A stretch of 64,000 nucleotides of DNA from the NCBI GenBank assembly GCA_947498985.1, contig CANMMF010000002.1:558001-622000 (forward strand). The letters run 5' to 3'. The DNA comes from an uncultured Paracoccaceae bacterium (GTDB lineage: Bacteria; Pseudomonadota; Alphaproteobacteria; Rhodobacterales; Rhodobacteraceae). Both the position numbers and the translations under genes were made by a program. Below, in pieces: positions 28,817 to 38,364 of this stretch (its first letter is position 1; the number at the start of each line of letters is the position of its first letter). The notes beneath the pieces are model-generated. The model made no database searches and had not been told where the DNA came from. It saw nothing but the letters and a program-made list of their open reading frames with translations.

Positions 28817-29734
28817 ATGACACAGGACGCAATCCGCATCGCGGGTCTGAAAAAGACCTACCCCGGTGGCAAGGAGGCGCTGAAAGGCATCGACCTTGCC
28901 GTGCCCGCCGGATCCGTCTTCGGTCTGCTGGGCCCGAACGGCGCGGGAAAATCCACCATGATCAACATCCTCGCCGGGCTGGTGCTGAAAACCGCCGGCA
29001 AGGTCGAGATCTGGGGCTGGGATCAGGACGCCAATCCGCGCCAGTCCCGCGCCGCCATCGGCGTCATGCCGCAGGAGCTCAATCTCGATCCGTTTTTCAC
29101 GCCGCGCGGCGCGCTGGACGTGCAGGCCGGGCTCTACGGTGTGCCGAAAGCGGACCGCAGATCGGACGAGATTCTGCGTATGGTCGGGCTGGAAGACAAG
29201 GCCGAGGCCTATGCCCGGACGCTTTCGGGCGGCATGCGGCGGCGCCTGCTGCTGGCCAAGGCTCTGGTGCACGCGCCGCAGGTGCTGGTGCTCGACGAGC
29301 CGACGGCGGGTGTCGATATCGAGCTGCGGCAGATGCTCTGGGAAAACGTGCGCAAGCTCAACCGCGACCGCGGCATGACCATCATCCTGACCACGCATTA
29401 CCTGGAAGAGGCCGAAGAGATGTGCGACGAGATCGCCATCATCAACCACGGCGCGCTGGTGGCCCGCGACAGCACCGCCAATCTGCTCACGCAGCTGGAT
29501 GCCCGCACCATGGTGATCGAACCGGAAAGCGCCTGCAGCGCGCCGCCGGACACGGACGCGATCAAGGTCGACACCCGCGCCGACGGCACCTTTGCCTTCA
29601 GCTACCGCGCGCGCGAGACCTCTGCCGAGGCGGTGCTGGAACATGTGCGCGCCGCGGGCATCCGTATCCGCGACGTGCGCACCGAACAGGCCGACCTGCA
29701 GGACGTGTTCCTCTCGCTGACCCGTAGCCGCTGA
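28817..29734 (+). CDS. ABC transporter ATP-binding protein
   Basis: A 305-residue ATPase: Walker [16 protein letters not shown]-loop [10 protein letters not shown], signature [15 protein letters not shown], Walker [13 protein letters not shown], switch His in [10 protein letters not shown]. This is the ABC-2/drug-export (DrrA/YadG-like) pattern, with a C-terminal extension ending [12 protein letters not shown] permease gene is normally adjacent, but the next gene is a convergent HIT gene, so the partner is elsewhere. GGGG precedes ATG 28817. Confidence 0.92.
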   Translation: MTQDAIRIAGLKKTYPGGKEALKGIDLAVPAGSVFGLLGPNGAGKSTMINILAGLVLKTAGKVEIWGWDQDANPRQSRAAIGVMPQELNLDPFFTPRGALDVQAGLYGVPKADRRSDEILRMVGLEDKAEAYARTLSGGMRRRLLLAKALVHAPQVLVLDEPTAGVDIELRQMLWENVRKLNRDRGMTIILTTHYLEEAEEMCDEIAIINHGALVARDSTANLLTQLDARTMVIEPESACSAPPDTDAIKVDTRADGTFAFSYRARETSAEAVLEHVRAAGIRIRDVRTEQADLQDVFLSLTRSR

Positions 29735-29740
29735 CCTGCG

Positions 29741-29809
29741 GCTTCTCTGGTTCCGAAATACTTCGGGGAGCGCGAGGGGCAGCGCCCCTCGCACCCGCAA
29801 GGGGGTGCC
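29741..29809. repeat. intergenic GC-hairpin element, family R, copy 1
   Basis: GCGAGGGGC-AGC-GCCCCTCGC makes a 9-bp stem at 29772-29792, next to a diverged form of the family core (TTCTCTGG, GAAATACTTCGGGG). It lies between convergent genes and could stop transcription from both sides. Confidence 0.5.
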
Positions 29810-29847
29810 AAAGGCGCCCTCTTGCTAAACCTGCGCGCCGCAGGCGC

Positions 29848-30213
29848 TCATTTTGACAGCATCCGCCCCAAAGGCCGGCCCGCCAGCACATGGACATGCA
29901 GATGCGGCACTTCCTGAATGGCCGCCTCGCCGGCGTTGGAGATCAGCCGCCAGCCATCGTCGGCCACCCCCTCCATCCGGCAGACCTCCCCTACCGCGCG
30001 CACGTAATCGACGATCTCCGCGTCGGACGCCTCTTGCGCGAAATGGTCGAAGGTCACGTAAGCCCCCTTGGGGATCACCAGCACATGCTGCGGCGCCTGG
30101 GGCTGGATGTCGCGAAACGCCAGGCTGTGCTCGGTCTCGAGCACCGTGTCATTGGGGATCTCGCCCCGCAGGATCTTGGCAAAGATGTTCTCGGAATCGT
30201 AGCGATAGGTCAT
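29848..30213 (-). CDS. HIT-family (HinT-like) nucleotide hydrolase
   Basis: A 121-residue protein with the HIT triad motif HLHVHVLAGRPLG near the C-terminus and the N-terminal IFAKILRGEIPNDTVLE typical of HinT. HinT proteins hydrolyse AMP-lysine and other adenosine phosphoramidates. ATG 30213 is preceded by GAGG; an in-frame TTG at 30225 overlaps the upstream gene's stop. It follows the glycosyltransferase gene on the same strand with an 8-base gap. Confidence 0.93.
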   Translation of the reverse strand: MTYRYDSENIFAKILRGEIPNDTVLETEHSLAFRDIQPQAPQHVLVIPKGAYVTFDHFAQEASDAEIVDYVRAVGEVCRMEGVADDGWRLISNAGEAAIQEVPHLHVHVLAGRPLGRMLSK

Positions 30214-30221
30214 GAAGGTCC

Positions 30222-31799
30222 TCAATCGGCGTAAAGATGGTCGAGCGACACGATCTCGCGCGCCTTGTCGGGCGGGATCGTCAGAAACTCCGACACCGCG
30301 CGGGCGCTGATATCCACCGGATCGACCTCGCGCATGCGCAGGAAATTGTCGAAGCTGGCATCCCGGATGCGGTCGCTTTCATGCATGATGTCGTTGCGCA
30401 CGGTCGGCAGCAGGCGTTGGATCGTCTCGGCGGGTGTGCGGTCCCCGGCCAGCCCCACGCGCATCGCGTGCCCGATCAGATAGGCGTCGGAGAAATGGCA
30501 CTCGATCTCCAGCATCCGCGTCAGCGACCGGTCGCGCCCGAAATCCTCCAGCAGATCCAGATTGGCCGGGTCCATGCAGACGATCAGCCGGTCGGTCTCG
30601 TAATAGTCGTAAAGCATCCGCATCAGCGCCCGGCGGTGCCGGTGGCGTTTGCCCATGGTCGACTGGATGCCGCCCAGATCCGGCAAGGGGCAGCTTTCCT
30701 CGTTAAAGAGATACTCGATGCACGGAATGTTGGTCATCTGCCGGATCCGGTCGAGCAGCCGCTTGGCCACATGCCATTTCTTGCACACGATGATCAGCAA
30801 TTCGCGCTCGCGCCCGAGCGAGCTTTCGGTCTCCCAGAAGCGCGGCGCAAAGCGGCGTCCGATCCGGCCCTTTTCGGTCAGGAACGTGTAAAGCGACCGG
30901 CCTTCGTTGGAGATCTGGAACCGCGCCCCTTCCGAGGAATACAGCACACCCAACCGCCGTTTGAGTTCCGTCGCATCGGCGCTGACCTTGCGTGCAAACA
31001 GGAAATCCTGGCTGAGCAACAGGTCGTAATGGTCGTTGTAGAACGTCACCGGCATGCCGTAGTCGGAAAACATCAGGAACGTCAGCGTGCGGCTTTCGAT
31101 CTCGTGTTCGGGCACGAGGTGGCGCACCAGGGTCTGGAAAAACGTCTCATCCGGGATCCAGGTGCTGCGGAAAAACGCCATCACATCCGCCCGGCGCTTG
31201 ATCATGTCGAGGATCCATTCGATCGTGCGGCGGCGCAGGCACCACCACTGGCTACCGATCATGATCTCGAGATCCTCGGGGATCCTGCGTTTCAGCCCAA
31301 GCCGCTTCTGCGCCTCGAACATCCAGTAGAATCGCCGTTTCTGGGTGCGTTCGTTGAACCAGTGGCGGTAGAGCAACCGCTCTTCCTTCCAGCCGGTCTT
31401 GATCCAGTCGGACTGGAAATAGTCAAAGCTCTCGATGTAGTCGCATTCGCGCCGGTCGAGAAACTCATGCGCGTATTCCGCCGACTTGATCGCCATGCAA
31501 TCGCCCGACAGCATGTAGAAATGCGTGGCCCGCGGAAAGGCGTCCACCGCCGCCTTGACCGCGTTGATCGTCGCCTCCACCAGGCTCCATTCCCCCCAGC
31601 CGCATTTGACGCGCTTCCGGGCGAATGTCACATTGGGGTTGTCGGCCAGCGCCTTGCGGATCCTGGCGAAGTGCGCCGGGTTGGCGCGCGCATCGAAATG
31701 GATCGACATGTAGTCGCCCACAGCCGTCAGGCTCTGCGCCTGCTTGATGATGGCGTCAGGATCCTTGTGACACAGAAGAATGAAGGCGATTTTTGCCAT
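30222..31799 (-). CDS. core-2/I-branching-type glycosyltransferase with DUF5928-like C-terminus
   Basis: A 525-residue protein. Residues about 1-270 match the beta-1,6-N-acetylglucosaminyltransferase (GT14-like) family: IAFILLCHKDPDAI, YMSIHFDAR, HFYMLSGDCMAI and WWCLRRRTIEWIL. The remaining 250 residues look like the DUF5928 region found fused to this domain in Rhodobacterales. It is expected to build surface or envelope glycans at the cytoplasmic face. The neighbouring divergent sulfotransferase suggests that the glycan or another surface molecule may be sulfated. The start ATG 31799 has only a weak site. Confidence 0.85.
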   Translation of the reverse strand: MAKIAFILLCHKDPDAIIKQAQSLTAVGDYMSIHFDARANPAHFARIRKALADNPNVTFARKRVKCGWGEWSLVEATINAVKAAVDAFPRATHFYMLSGDCMAIKSAEYAHEFLDRRECDYIESFDYFQSDWIKTGWKEERLLYRHWFNERTQKRRFYWMFEAQKRLGLKRRIPEDLEIMIGSQWWCLRRRTIEWILDMIKRRADVMAFFRSTWIPDETFFQTLVRHLVPEHEIESRTLTFLMFSDYGMPVTFYNDHYDLLLSQDFLFARKVSADATELKRRLGVLYSSEGARFQISNEGRSLYTFLTEKGRIGRRFAPRFWETESSLGRERELLIIVCKKWHVAKRLLDRIRQMTNIPCIEYLFNEESCPLPDLGGIQSTMGKRHRHRRALMRMLYDYYETDRLIVCMDPANLDLLEDFGRDRSLTRMLEIECHFSDAYLIGHAMRVGLAGDRTPAETIQRLLPTVRNDIMHESDRIRDASFDNFLRMREVDPVDISARAVSEFLTIPPDKAREIVSLDHLYAD

Positions 31800-31877
31800 T
31801 CTCGAAACGGTCTGCCCTACTTTCGCCTGATTGTTTATGTTGATAAGCGTGAACGGGCGTTGAATAAACCTGCTTTC

Positions 31878-31897
31878 TTTGCTTTTTTGTAAGCAAA
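31878..31897. promoter_or_regulatory. AT-rich inverted repeat between the divergent glycosyltransferase and sulfotransferase genes
   Basis: TTTGCTT-TTTTGT-AAGCAAA, perfect 7-base arms, in a 145-base gap that is clearly more AT-rich than its surroundings. It may be a shared operator or part of both promoters. Confidence 0.4.
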
Positions 31898-31944
31898 CGG
31901 CGCCAAAAAAGACAAGAGCGGCGCGATCAGCGGAGGCAACGAGC

Positions 31945-32763
31945 ATGGCCTTTCCCGGAACCTGGATGACCGAAAGCCAGAGTGTGGTGTATCGGGTGGT
32001 GCCCAAATGCGCCTGCTCGACCATTGGTCAGATCATGTTTTATTCCGACCATGGCAGCTTTTTCGACGGCGATATCCATGATGCAGAGCAGGGTCTGCAC
32101 AAATGGGCGCGCGAGGACAGCCAGCCGACGATCAAGGCAAACGTCAAGACGCAGACCTCTTATGCGTTCACCTGCGTGCGCAATCCCTACACGCGAATCC
32201 TCAGCTCCTTCTTCGACAAGATCTGCGGCATTCAGCGCAACGGTCGGCGCTACCGTGGCAATCTTGTCCCACTTCTGATCCAGAAATACGGGGTCGAGGT
32301 GGGCGGCGACGATGGCAAGGAAGAGTTCGACCAGATCAAGAGCTTCCGCCGGTTCCTGCTGTTTGCCCGCGACACCATCCGCTGGCGCCGCCCGATGGAG
32401 CCGGACATTCACTGGTCGGCCATGTCCGGCCATGTGAGCACCTTCATCGTCAATGGCGGGCGGTACCAGAAAATCTTCTGGACCGAAAAGTTCAACGAAG
32501 GCATGCAGCAGGTGCTCGATTCCATCGAGACGCCCGAAACGGTGGATCTGTCGGCGATCCCCCGCTTCAACGAAAGCGAAGGCCACGGCCCCAAGCGCCT
32601 GCATCCGGTGGAGGCGTATTTCGACGATCTGTCGATGCATCTGATGAAAGAGATCTACTGGCGCGACTTCAAGCTCTTCAAATACGACTTCGACGATCCG
32701 TCCAACAAGATGCCGATCGGCGAGATCGATCTGGACGAGGTCCATGCCAAGCTGGGCGACTAG
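31945..32763 (+). CDS. sulfotransferase family protein
   Basis: A 272-residue enzyme of the sulfotransfer_2 type (carbohydrate sulfotransferase-like). The 5'-phosphosulfate-binding motif is YRVVPKCACSTIGQ and the 3'-phosphate-binding motif is CVRNPYTRILSSFFDK, both complete. It would transfer sulfate from PAPS to an acceptor, plausibly a glycan. ATG 31945 follows GGAGG. It diverges from the glycosyltransferase gene. Confidence 0.88.
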   Translation: MAFPGTWMTESQSVVYRVVPKCACSTIGQIMFYSDHGSFFDGDIHDAEQGLHKWAREDSQPTIKANVKTQTSYAFTCVRNPYTRILSSFFDKICGIQRNGRRYRGNLVPLLIQKYGVEVGGDDGKEEFDQIKSFRRFLLFARDTIRWRRPMEPDIHWSAMSGHVSTFIVNGGRYQKIFWTEKFNEGMQQVLDSIETPETVDLSAIPRFNESEGHGPKRLHPVEAYFDDLSMHLMKEIYWRDFKLFKYDFDDPSNKMPIGEIDLDEVHAKLGD

Positions 32764-32793
32764 AGCGCCTGACGAAATACGTTATACATCTCG

Positions 32794-32819
32794 TAACGCG
32801 TTGAAATCCTCGATTTCAG
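32794..32819. repeat. 26-bp hairpin element, copy B
   Basis: TGAAATC-CTC-GATTTCA forms a 7-bp stem after TAACGCGT. It matches copy A at 13879-13904 in 21 of 26 bases. It follows the sulfotransferase stop by 30 bases; the rest of the gap to 33018 shows no gene. Confidence 0.55.
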
Positions 32820-33018
32820 GCCGCGTTCCGTGAGTCTGGTCTTTTACATGGCGCTGTCGCACGTCCTGACCGACTGTAGGGGCCCACGGAGCCACAGGGA
32901 GAGAGCCGCAGGGATTCACGTCGCACAAGACGTCGTGCCGCGCGCCCGCTCATGGCGCGCCGGACAATGCAGGGCCTGTCCGACGCGAACCAACCAGTCG
33001 CACCCGTCCCGACCGGCG

Positions 33019-33621
33019 CTACGCCTCCAGCACCGCGGACGGGATCACCGGGAAAAACTGGCCCGAGGACCACAGGCCGAACCAGCGCTCTCCGTCCACC
33101 TCGTGATGCGCGCCAAGCTCCACCAGCCGGTAAAAGCTCTTGCGGTCGATGAGCGCCTCGAGGTTCGCGCGGACCAGCACGTAAGGCGACGGCTCGCCGG
33201 TGCGGGGGTCGCGTTCCACCCGGATCGGATGCTCCGGCCCGGCCACGGCGATGTCGCCCACATGGGTCTCGAAGGTCAGCTCCTGCCCGTCCCCGGACCC
33301 TGTCGCCTCGAAATCCACCGCGACAAAAGGCGCGTCATCGACAAGGATGCCCACCTTCTCCACCGGGGTCACGAGAAAGTATTTGCCGCCCTCTTTCTTC
33401 AAAATCGATGAAAAAAGCCGCACCAGTTCGAACCGGTTGATCGGCGAGCCGAGATAAAACCACGTGCCATCCCGGGCGATCCGCATGTCCAGATCGCCGC
33501 AAAAAGGCGGATTCCAGGTGTGAACAGGCGGTAAACCGCGCCCCTTGGCGGCCCGGGCAGAGGCGGCAATGCCTTCTGCCGACGGTGTCACGACATTTTG
33601 TCCGCTCATTGCTTTTGCCAT
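33019..33621 (-). CDS. DUF1285 domain protein
   Basis: A 200-residue protein with the family phrases CGDLDMRIARDGTWFYLGSP and LVRLFSSILKKEGGKYFLVTP. DUF1285 has no established function. It is divergent from the MoxR operon, with 58 bases between starts, and may share its regulation. ATG 33609 is an alternative start. Confidence 0.9.
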   Translation of the reverse strand: MAKAMSGQNVVTPSAEGIAASARAAKGRGLPPVHTWNPPFCGDLDMRIARDGTWFYLGSPINRFELVRLFSSILKKEGGKYFLVTPVEKVGILVDDAPFVAVDFEATGSGDGQELTFETHVGDIAVAGPEHPIRVERDPRTGEPSPYVLVRANLEALIDRKSFYRLVELGAHHEVDGERWFGLWSSGQFFPVIPSAVLEA

Positions 33622-33679
33622 TTCCGATGCCAGCGATACACTCCTACATAAGACATAGAGACCGACAAGGAGAAGTCAT

Positions 33680-34699
33680 ATGGCCGGAAACGGGGCCGAG
33701 GCCGAAGATCTGGTGGCCGATATCGAGGCGCTGGAAGTGAAACTGGCCGAGGCCAAGCGCTCGATCACCGCGCGCTTCATCGGGCAGGAGCGGGTGGTGG
33801 ACCTGACGCTGGCCTCGCTGCTCTGCGGGGGTCATGCGCTGCTGATCGGTCTGCCGGGTCTGGGCAAGACCCGGCTGGTGGAGACGCTCAGCACGGTGAT
33901 GGGCCTCAAGGGCAACCGCGTGCAATTTACACCCGACCTCATGCCGTCGGACATTCTGGGCTCTGAGGTGCTGGAGACCGGCGCCGACGGCTCCCGCGCG
34001 TTCAAGTTCATCGAAGGGCCGATCTTCTGCCAGCTTCTGATGGCCGACGAGATCAACCGCGCCAGCCCGCGCACCCAGTCCGCGCTGCTGCAGGCGATGC
34101 AGGAAAAGGTTGTGACCGTGGCGGGCGAGACGCGCCCGCTCGAGGCGCCGTTTCACGTGCTGGCGACGCAGAACCCCATCGAGCAGGAGGGCACCTACCC
34201 GCTGCCCGAGGCGCAGCTTGACCGGTTTTTGGTGCAGATCGACGTGCCCTACCCGACCCGCGGCACCGAAAAGGACATCCTGCTGGCCACAACCGGCACC
34301 GAAGAGGCGCAGGCCCACGAGGTCTTTGACGGCCCCGGCCTGATTGCCGCGCAGCACCTGCTGCGCCGGATGCCAGTGGGCGATGCGGTGGTCGAAATGA
34401 TCCTCGATCTGGTGCGCGCCTTCCGCCCCGACGATCCTTCGGCCTCCGAGAGGGTGCGCGATGTGGTGGCCTGGGGCCCCGGTCCGCGCGCGGCACAGGC
34501 GTTGATGCTGACGGTGCGCGCCCGCGCGCTTTTGCAGGGCCGTCTGGCCCCGGCGCCCGAAGACGTGCTCGACATGGCGCGCCCGGTGCTGGTGCACCGC
34601 ATGGCGCTCAGCTTCTCGGCGCGGGCGCGGGGTGAGGATCTGGGCACGCTCATCGACGAGATCGCCCATGGCATGTCGGCGTCAGAGGCTGCCGCGTGA
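33680..34699 (+). CDS. MoxR-family AAA+ ATPase
   Basis: A 339-residue ATPase: Walker A LIGLPGLGKTRLVE, Walker B LLMADEINRASPRTQSALL, sensor VLATQNPIEQEGTYPLPEAQ, arginine-finger region QLDRFLVQIDV. MoxR ATPases act as chaperones that assemble or activate VWA-domain partners. It begins a four-gene operon with DUF58, DUF4159 and a VWA-like protein. ATG 33680 follows AAGGAG. Confidence 0.94.
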   Translation: MAGNGAEAEDLVADIEALEVKLAEAKRSITARFIGQERVVDLTLASLLCGGHALLIGLPGLGKTRLVETLSTVMGLKGNRVQFTPDLMPSDILGSEVLETGADGSRAFKFIEGPIFCQLLMADEINRASPRTQSALLQAMQEKVVTVAGETRPLEAPFHVLATQNPIEQEGTYPLPEAQLDRFLVQIDVPYPTRGTEKDILLATTGTEEAQAHEVFDGPGLIAAQHLLRRMPVGDAVVEMILDLVRAFRPDDPSASERVRDVVAWGPGPRAAQALMLTVRARALLQGRLAPAPEDVLDMARPVLVHRMALSFSARARGEDLGTLIDEIAHGMSASEAAA

Positions 34700-35574
34700 C
34701 GCCAGACGTCACCCAGCTTCGCAGCGAAGCGCAACGGGAAGCCAGCCGCTTTCCGGCGCTTCTGGCGCGCGCCGAGCAATTGGCGGGCACCGTCCTGCTG
34801 GGCGAACATGGCCGCCGCCGCGCCGGGCTGGGCGACGATTTCTGGCAATACCGCCCGCTGCGGGCGGGCGATTCCTACCGTCAGATCGACTGGCGCCGTT
34901 CCGGGCGCGGCGATGAGCAGTTTGTGCGCGAACGCGAATGGCAGGTGGCGCAATCGGTGCAGCTCTGGGTCGATCCCGGCGCCTCGATGCGGTTTTCCAG
35001 CCACAAGGACCTGCCCACCAAGGCCGAGCGCGCCCGGCTGGTGGCGCTGGCTGCGGCGATCCTGCTGATCCGCGGCGGCGAACGCGTTGGCCTGACTGGC
35101 TGGAAACTGCCGCCGCGCCGCGGTGACGTGCAATCGCTGCGGCTGGCCGAATTGCTCAGCGACGAGGGCGACGCAGATTACGCAGAGCCCGAGGCGCGCG
35201 GCATGATCCCCAACGCCAGGGCGCTGTTTGTGTCGGATTTCCTGGGCGATATCGACGCGGTCGAGGCGGCGCTCACCAAGGCCGCCGATCGCGGCGTGCG
35301 CGGCGTGCTCTGCCAGGTGCTCGACCCCGCAGAGGAAAGCTTTCCCTATCACGGCCGCACGATCTTCGAGAGCGTCGGCCAGACCATGGCGCATGAGACG
35401 CTGAAGGCCAATGAGCTGCGCGCGCGGTATCTGGAGCGGCTGGCGGAGCGCAAGGCGCGGCTCGAGGCGCTCTGCCGCCTGACCGGCTGGCATTACCAGT
35501 GCCACCATACCGACCAGAGCGCGCAATCCGCGCTGCTGTGGATTTACCGCGCGCTGGATGGAGAACACGGATGA
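34696..35574 (+). CDS. DUF58 domain protein
   Basis: A 292-residue protein with the DUF58 hallmark YRPLRAGDSYRQIDWRRSG and the following VREREWQVAQSVQLWVDPGAS, which begins a VWA-like fold. DUF58 proteins are the usual second partner of MoxR. GTG 34696 overlaps the moxR stop by four bases; its stop overlaps the next start (ATGA). Confidence 0.93.
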   Translation: MTPDVTQLRSEAQREASRFPALLARAEQLAGTVLLGEHGRRRAGLGDDFWQYRPLRAGDSYRQIDWRRSGRGDEQFVREREWQVAQSVQLWVDPGASMRFSSHKDLPTKAERARLVALAAAILLIRGGERVGLTGWKLPPRRGDVQSLRLAELLSDEGDADYAEPEARGMIPNARALFVSDFLGDIDAVEAALTKAADRGVRGVLCQVLDPAEESFPYHGRTIFESVGQTMAHETLKANELRARYLERLAERKARLEALCRLTGWHYQCHHTDQSAQSALLWIYRALDGEHG

Positions 35575-38354
35575 CCTTGTTCGGTACGATTGGCTTTACC
35601 GCCCCGTGGCTGTTGCTGGGGCTGCTCGCGCTGCCGATCCTGTGGATCATCCTGCGCGCCGTGCCCCCCGCCCCGATCCGGCGTCTCTTTCCCGGTGTTG
35701 TGCTGCTTTTGGGTCTCAAGGATGACGAGCAGGTCAGCGACCGCACGCCGTGGTGGCTGCTGCTGTTGCGCATGCTGGCGGTGGCGGCGGTGATCATCGG
35801 TCTCTCCGGCCCTGTGCTGAACCCCGAAAACGACAGCGAGGCGGCAGGCGACGGGCCGCTGCTGGTGGTGATGGATGCCAGCTGGGCCTCGGCACCAGAC
35901 TGGCGCGCGCGCATGGTGGCGCTGGATGGGCTCTTGTCGCGCGCCGCGCGGGATTCGCGCCCGGTTGCGCTCTTGCGGCTCACCAACCCCGAACCGGTGC
36001 AGTTCCTTTCGGCGGATGTGGTCCAGACCCGGATCACCGGCCTCGTGCCGGAGCCCTGGGCCCCGGGCGAGGACACCGTGGCCCGCGCCATCGGCATGTT
36101 GCCCGAGGGCGGGTTCGACAGCTACTGGATGTCCGATGCGCTGACCCGCGAGGACCGCGCGCCGCTGCTCGCGGCACTTGAGGACAAGGGCGCCGTGACG
36201 GTGTTCGAATCCCCCCGCAGCCTCTACGCGCTCGAGCCCGCGCGCTTCGAGGAGGGCAACCTGCATCTGACGCTGCGCCGCCTGCGCCCGGGCCCCGAGG
36301 CAGAGGTCACGCTGACCGGCCACGGCCTTGATCCGGCGGGCAATGCCGCGGTGCTGCTGCGCTCCGGTGTGACCTTCGAGGCGGACGCGCTGGCCGCCGA
36401 AACCGAATTGTCGCTGCCTGCCGAGCTGCGCGCCCGCATCACCCGGTTCGAGATCGAGGGCAATCGCAGCGCAGGCGCCGTGACCCTGCCTGACGACAGC
36501 CTGCGCCGTCGCGAGGTTGCGCTGATCGCCGGGCGCGAGGACCGCGAGGGGCTGGAGCTGCTGTCGCCGCTGCATTACCTGCAAAAGGCGCTGGTGCCGA
36601 CCGCCGATCTGCTGGACGGCGCTTTGCTGGACATCCTGCCCGCCAATCCCGATGTGATCGTGCTGGCCGATGTCGCCACGCTCTCGGCGGGTGAAGAGGA
36701 CGCGGTGACCGAATGGCTCGAAAAGGGCGGGTTGCTCCTGCGCTTTGCCGGGCCGCGCATGGCGGCGTCGGATATCAGCCGCGACGCCGAGGACCCGCTG
36801 ATGCCGGTGCGCCTGCGCGCCGGGGGCCGCAGCGTCGGCGGCGCGATGAGCTGGGGGGAGCCCAAGGCGCTTGCGCCCTTCACCGAGGACAGCCCGTTTT
36901 TCGGGCTGGAACTGCGCGACGATGTCACCGTCAACAGCCAGGTCATGGCCCAGCCCGATCCCAATCTGGCCGAGCGGGTGATCGCGCAGCTGACCGACGG
37001 CACACCGCTGGTGACCCGCAAGGCAGTGGGTCAGGGGCAGATCGTGCTCTTTCATGTGACCGCCAATGCCGACTGGTCGAGCCTGCCGCTCTCGGGGCTC
37101 TTTGTGCTGATGCTGGAGCGGCTGGCCGTGTCCTCCTCCACGTCCGCGCCAGAGGCCGAGGATCTCGAAGGCACGATCTGGCAACCGGTGACGGTTCTGG
37201 ATGCCTTTGGCGTCCCGCAGGATGCGGGCACCCTGCCCGGGGTCGCGGGCGAGGATCTGGTCAGCGCCGCTCTGGGCCCGGATCTGCGCCCGGGGCTTTA
37301 TCAGGGTGAGGACCGCAGCCTGGCGCGCAATGTGGTGACCGCCGAGACAGAGCTCGCGCCGATGGTCTGGCCCGACCGGGTGCCCGTCGAAGGCTTGAAC
37401 CGCCCGCGCGAAACGCCGCTCTCCGGCTGGTTGCTGGGCGGCGCCATCGCGTTGCTGCTGGCCGATGTGATCGCCTCTCTGGCGCTTTCGGGCCGGTTGC
37501 GGGGCGCGCGCCCTTCGGCGGCGGCGCTGGTTCTCGCAGCGCTCGCCCTGACGCCGCTCGACGCGCAGGCGCAGGACGCGACGCCGGATCAGGCCGCCGA
37601 CGACGTCGCGCTGGCCGCCACCGCAGATGTGGTGCTGGCCCATGTGCTGACCCGCGATGCGCAGATCGACGACATCGCCGCGGCCGGTCTCAAGGGGCTG
37701 AGCCAGACGCTGTTTTTCCGCACCTCGGTCGAACCCGCCGACCCGATGGGTGTGGATCTCGAAACCGACGAGCTGGTGTTCTACCCTCTGCTCTACTGGC
37801 CCGTGACACCCGGCCAGCCGACACCCTCTGCCGCTGCCTATGCCAAGCTCAACACGTATCTGCGCTCCGGCGGGATGATTGTCTTCGACACCCGCGACGC
37901 CGATGTGGCCGGGTTCGGCGGCAACACACCCGAAGGCCGCAAGCTGCAGGAGCTGGCGCGCCCGCTCGACATCCCGCCGCTGGAGCCGGTTCCGCAGGAT
38001 CACGTGCTGACCCGCACCTTCTACCTGCTACAGGATTTCCCCGGTCGTCATGCCGGGCGCGATGTCTGGGTCGAGGCGGCCCCGCCCGATGCCGAACTGA
38101 TCGAAGGCATGCCGTTCCGCAATCTCAACGACAATGTCACGCCGGTGGTGATCGGCGGCAACGACTGGGCGGCAGCCTGGGCGATGGACGCGCGCGGCAA
38201 TGCGCTCTTGCCCATCGGGCGCGGGTTCACAGGCGAGCGCCAGCGCGAGATCGCCTACCGCTTTGGCGTGAACCTGGTGATGCATGTGCTGACGGGCAAT
38301 TACAAATCCGACCAGGTTCACGTGCCCGCCCTTCTCGACAGGCTTGGCCAATGA
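35571..38354 (+). CDS. membrane protein with N-terminal BatA-like region and C-terminal DUF4159
   Basis: A 927-residue protein. Two N-terminal hydrophobic segments (about 8-28 and 58-78; LLGLLALPILWIILRAVP, WWLLLLRMLAVAAVIIGLSG) correspond to a BatA domain. A long periplasmic region follows, then another hydrophobic stretch (about 620-665) and the DUF4159 domain (about 700-927) with ELVFYPLLYWPV and FDTRDADVAG. The domain order is that of the aerotolerance-like MoxR operons in alphaproteobacteria. Function undefined. ATGA overlap with DUF58. Confidence 0.9.
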   Translation: MTLFGTIGFTAPWLLLGLLALPILWIILRAVPPAPIRRLFPGVVLLLGLKDDEQVSDRTPWWLLLLRMLAVAAVIIGLSGPVLNPENDSEAAGDGPLLVVMDASWASAPDWRARMVALDGLLSRAARDSRPVALLRLTNPEPVQFLSADVVQTRITGLVPEPWAPGEDTVARAIGMLPEGGFDSYWMSDALTREDRAPLLAALEDKGAVTVFESPRSLYALEPARFEEGNLHLTLRRLRPGPEAEVTLTGHGLDPAGNAAVLLRSGVTFEADALAAETELSLPAELRARITRFEIEGNRSAGAVTLPDDSLRRREVALIAGREDREGLELLSPLHYLQKALVPTADLLDGALLDILPANPDVIVLADVATLSAGEEDAVTEWLEKGGLLLRFAGPRMAASDISRDAEDPLMPVRLRAGGRSVGGAMSWGEPKALAPFTEDSPFFGLELRDDVTVNSQVMAQPDPNLAERVIAQLTDGTPLVTRKAVGQGQIVLFHVTANADWSSLPLSGLFVLMLERLAVSSSTSAPEAEDLEGTIWQPVTVLDAFGVPQDAGTLPGVAGEDLVSAALGPDLRPGLYQGEDRSLARNVVTAETELAPMVWPDRVPVEGLNRPRETPLSGWLLGGAIALLLADVIASLALSGRLRGARPSAAALVLAALALTPLDAQAQDATPDQAADDVALAATADVVLAHVLTRDAQIDDIAAAGLKGLSQTLFFRTSVEPADPMGVDLETDELVFYPLLYWPVTPGQPTPSAAAYAKLNTYLRSGGMIVFDTRDADVAGFGGNTPEGRKLQELARPLDIPPLEPVPQDHVLTRTFYLLQDFPGRHAGRDVWVEAAPPDAELIEGMPFRNLNDNVTPVVIGGNDWAAAWAMDARGNALLPIGRGFTGERQREIAYRFGVNLVMHVLTGNYKSDQVHVPALLDRLGQ

Positions 38355-38364
38355 GGACGCACCG

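Noticed and set aside
35544-38003. Minus-strand frame of 819 codons
   Set aside because: Antisense to the DUF4159 gene; low-complexity His/Gln/Arg/Gly composition.
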